Positions 32,037 through 33,391 of a DNA stretch of 33,391 bases are shown one piece after another. Source of the stretch: an uncultured Flavobacteriales bacterium (GTDB lineage: Bacteria; Bacteroidota; Bacteroidia; Flavobacteriales_G; Salibacteraceae). The position numbers and the translations under genes were made by a program. The stretch lies in the NCBI GenBank assembly GCA_913062955.1, contig CAJXZP010000046.1, positions 1 through 33,391 on the forward strand, in the 5' to 3' direction. The first letter of the stretch is position 1. Every line of letters begins with the position of its first letter. The notes below the pieces were generated by a model, which had not been told where the DNA came from, made no database searches, and saw nothing but the letters and a program-made list of their open reading frames with translations.

Positions 32037-32861
32037 TTGAAAAGAGAGGTAAAGAGAATTCAAGAGCCCCGAAATGGGATTCAGTTTGTGTTATATCCAG
32101 AAACAAGAGAAGAGTTAAAACCATTAGTATTTTTTGATGGTGGGAAGTTTAAAAGAAATGATGAGGGTTTTACTATTGGTTTTCATCCGCATTCGGGGAT
32201 TGGAATAATTACTTATTTCCATCATACTGATTTGCATCATAAGGATAGTTCAAATAACCCGGGAGTGGTGTATGATGGTGGTGCTCAGTGGATTCAGGCC
32301 GGTAAAGGGGTTTGGCATGAGGAGGGGTACCATCGAAAATATAATGCCACCGATTTGGGAGAATGGGAAGGTTCTATTCATCAATTGTGGATTCAATTAC
32401 CACCCGATTTTGAGGAAGGAGAGGTTAAGTATAGAAATTTGAATCCAGAGGAATTGCCTTGGGTCGAAAATGTAAAAGTGCTTTCCGGAGAGTATCTGGG
32501 AGTGAAAGGGCCTATGAATGTGCCCATTAAGTTGACCTACCTAGATGTGTATCTAAATGAAGGGGAAACTTGGAGCTTTGACACACCCAAAGGACAAACT
32601 ACAGGATTTGTATTTACCCGTGATGGGGAACTTACTATTGGAAATACGATCATTCCAAATTCCAAATTAGCCATTTTGGAGCATAATGAAGGCTTGATTA
32701 CCGCAAATGCAGTGGGTAAAGAGTCTAATTTTATTGTGGTTTTAGCCCAGCCAAGTCAGGAGGATGTCGTGGCGCAAAATGGTCAAATCCACACCAATAG
32801 GGCCTCCTTACAGCGTAGTGCGGAACATATAAAAAGCATTGGGAAAAATATTAATCAATAA
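32037..32861 (+). CDS. Pirin-family protein 2, complete metal site, TTG start
   Basis: A 274-residue bicupin related to pirin 1 but clearly divergent. All four expected metal ligands are present: H50 and H52 in GFHPHSGIGIITYF, H94 and E96 in GKGVWHEEGYH. It is thus the likelier active dioxygenase of the pair. The C-terminal half (VLSGEYLGVKGPMNVPIKL ... LAILEHNEG) is the usual second cupin. Translation must begin at TTG 32037: a strong Shine-Dalgarno lies six bases upstream, the protein starts with family-like sequence (KREVKRIQEPRNGIQFVLYP), and no ATG occurs for over 100 codons. Directly behind pirin 1 with a 15-base gap, so co-transcribed. Confidence 0.88.
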   Translation: MKREVKRIQEPRNGIQFVLYPETREELKPLVFFDGGKFKRNDEGFTIGFHPHSGIGIITYFHHTDLHHKDSSNNPGVVYDGGAQWIQAGKGVWHEEGYHRKYNATDLGEWEGSIHQLWIQLPPDFEEGEVKYRNLNPEELPWVENVKVLSGEYLGVKGPMNVPIKLTYLDVYLNEGETWSFDTPKGQTTGFVFTRDGELTIGNTIIPNSKLAILEHNEGLITANAVGKESNFIVVLAQPSQEDVVAQNGQIHTNRASLQRSAEHIKSIGKNINQ

Positions 32862-32886
32862 GAGAATAAAAGGGTGGTATTTATCC

Positions 32887-32916
32887 TTGTTAATCTAAAA
32901 AAGGGTAGTACTATTG
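32887..32916 (+). promoter_or_regulatory. Promoter for the YceI-like lipoprotein gene
   Basis: TTG (32887-32889), 19 bases, then TACTATTG (32909-32916), which is one base off the -7 consensus. The leader would be about 33 bases. Confidence 0.5.
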
Positions 32917-32954
32917 TATGTACAACAATTGAATAAACAAATAAAGTCAATACA

Positions 32955-33391
32955 ATGAAAAAAGTAATTATTTCAGCATTTATGTTATCAGCCGTTTTGG
33001 TAGCATGTTCGGATAACGGATCAAAAACAGAAGCTAAAGAAGCAGTAACTATAGAAGTAACAAAAACAGCCATGACCCAAACGTACTCCATGGTGGCAGA
33101 AGGAAGTCATGTAGACTGGAGAGCGGCTCATTTAGGAGGAGTTCAGCCTCGTTTTGGAAAACTAATGTTAAAAGACGCTGAAGTTTCAACAACAGATAAC
33201 GTATTAACAAATGCGGAAATAGTGATGGATATGAACAATTTCACTATTGAAAATTTTGAAGATCAAGAATCTATCGATAAATTAGCAGGTCACTTAAAAA
33301 GTGATGATTTCTTTAAAGTGGCTACTTATCCAGTATCTACTTTTGAATTTGCTTCTATTGAGGCGCATGAGGGAGATTTCAATTCCAAATT
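32955..33391 (+). CDS. YceI-family lipoprotein, 3' truncated by window edge
   Basis: Begins MKKVIISAFMLSAVLVACSD with a lipobox (LVAC), so it is a lipoprotein. A charged linker rich in Lys, Thr and Glu is followed by the YceI domain (from about residue 50): the characteristic SHVDWRAAHLGGVQPRFGKL, then MDMNNFTIENFE and LAGHLKSDDFFKVATYPVSTFEF. YceI proteins are lipocalin-like barrels that bind isoprenoid chains such as polyprenyl pyrophosphate or quinones in the periplasm. About 145 codons are in the window; the family would need roughly 60 more. It has its own promoter, so it need not be in the pirin transcript, but neighbourhood with pirins and a quinone reductase fits a quinone/redox theme. 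Confidence 0.92.
   Translation, partial: MKKVIISAFMLSAVLVACSDNGSKTEAKEAVTIEVTKTAMTQTYSMVAEGSHVDWRAAHLGGVQPRFGKLMLKDAEVSTTDNVLTNAEIVMDMNNFTIENFEDQESIDKLAGHLKSDDFFKVATYPVSTFEFASIEAHEGDFNSK

Noticed and set aside
32855-33091. 78-codon minus-strand frame opposite the YceI gene
   Set aside because: Antisense shadow of a clear lipoprotein gene.

Overview
The window reads as a chromosomal segment of a low-GC Bacteroidota bacterium, most likely Flavobacteriales-like. Four observations support this. A surface protein (5986-7584) ends in a type IX secretion sorting domain. Many genes are preceded by the Bacteroidota promoter signature TAnnTTTG, and Shine-Dalgarno sites are almost absent. Small proteins of Bacteroidota type are present. 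The kynurenine-pathway enzymes are also of a kind common in that phylum. No rRNA, tRNA, CRISPR array, transposase or phage gene was found. Most of the window is housekeeping or ordinary accessory content.

Layout. 1-3861: 3-hydroxyanthranilate dioxygenase (5' truncated), ACMS decarboxylase and a patatin/outer-membrane barrel protein, tightly packed. 3977-7584: a long-form amidophosphoribosyltransferase with a strong terminator, then a repeat-built T9SS cargo protein. 7640-10853 (minus): polyprenyl diphosphate synthase and the queA-rlmN pair. 10960-11840: a gene-free block of dispersed intergenic repeats. 11893-16504: a cold-shock protein, an MFS transporter, two conserved small proteins, and a secreted unknown coupled to an EamA exporter. 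17051-21123: a small membrane protein, a secreted TonB-C-domain protein, a KAS III-like enzyme, a lipoprotein and a probable outer-membrane protein. 21233-23641: an S9 glutamyl-endopeptidase-like peptidase. 24175-27195: a membrane protein/winged-helix regulator pair behind a palindromic promoter, then RecQ. 27358-33391: a redox-flavoured neighbourhood (YHS protein, Crp/Fnr regulator, flavodoxin-fold quinone reductase, two pirins, YceI lipoprotein) into which a YitT membrane protein and a small-multidrug-export protein are set.

The most unusual structure is the 430-base leader before the YitT gene (29193-29620). A Bacteroidota promoter with an adjoining 17-bp palindrome drives a 20-codon ORF that ends in a perfect intrinsic terminator. 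This is followed by a methionine-rich 38-codon ORF and a second perfect intrinsic terminator, only 12 bases before the YitT start codon. This looks like tandem transcription attenuation by leader peptides, or a pair of terminator-ended small RNAs. I do not recognise it as a described element.

How the genes work together: the first two enzymes carry tryptophan-derived 3-hydroxyanthranilate past the NAD branch point towards catabolism. The 27-33 kb cluster is plausibly a quinone/redox-stress set under a Crp/Fnr-type regulator; that is inference from neighbourhood only.
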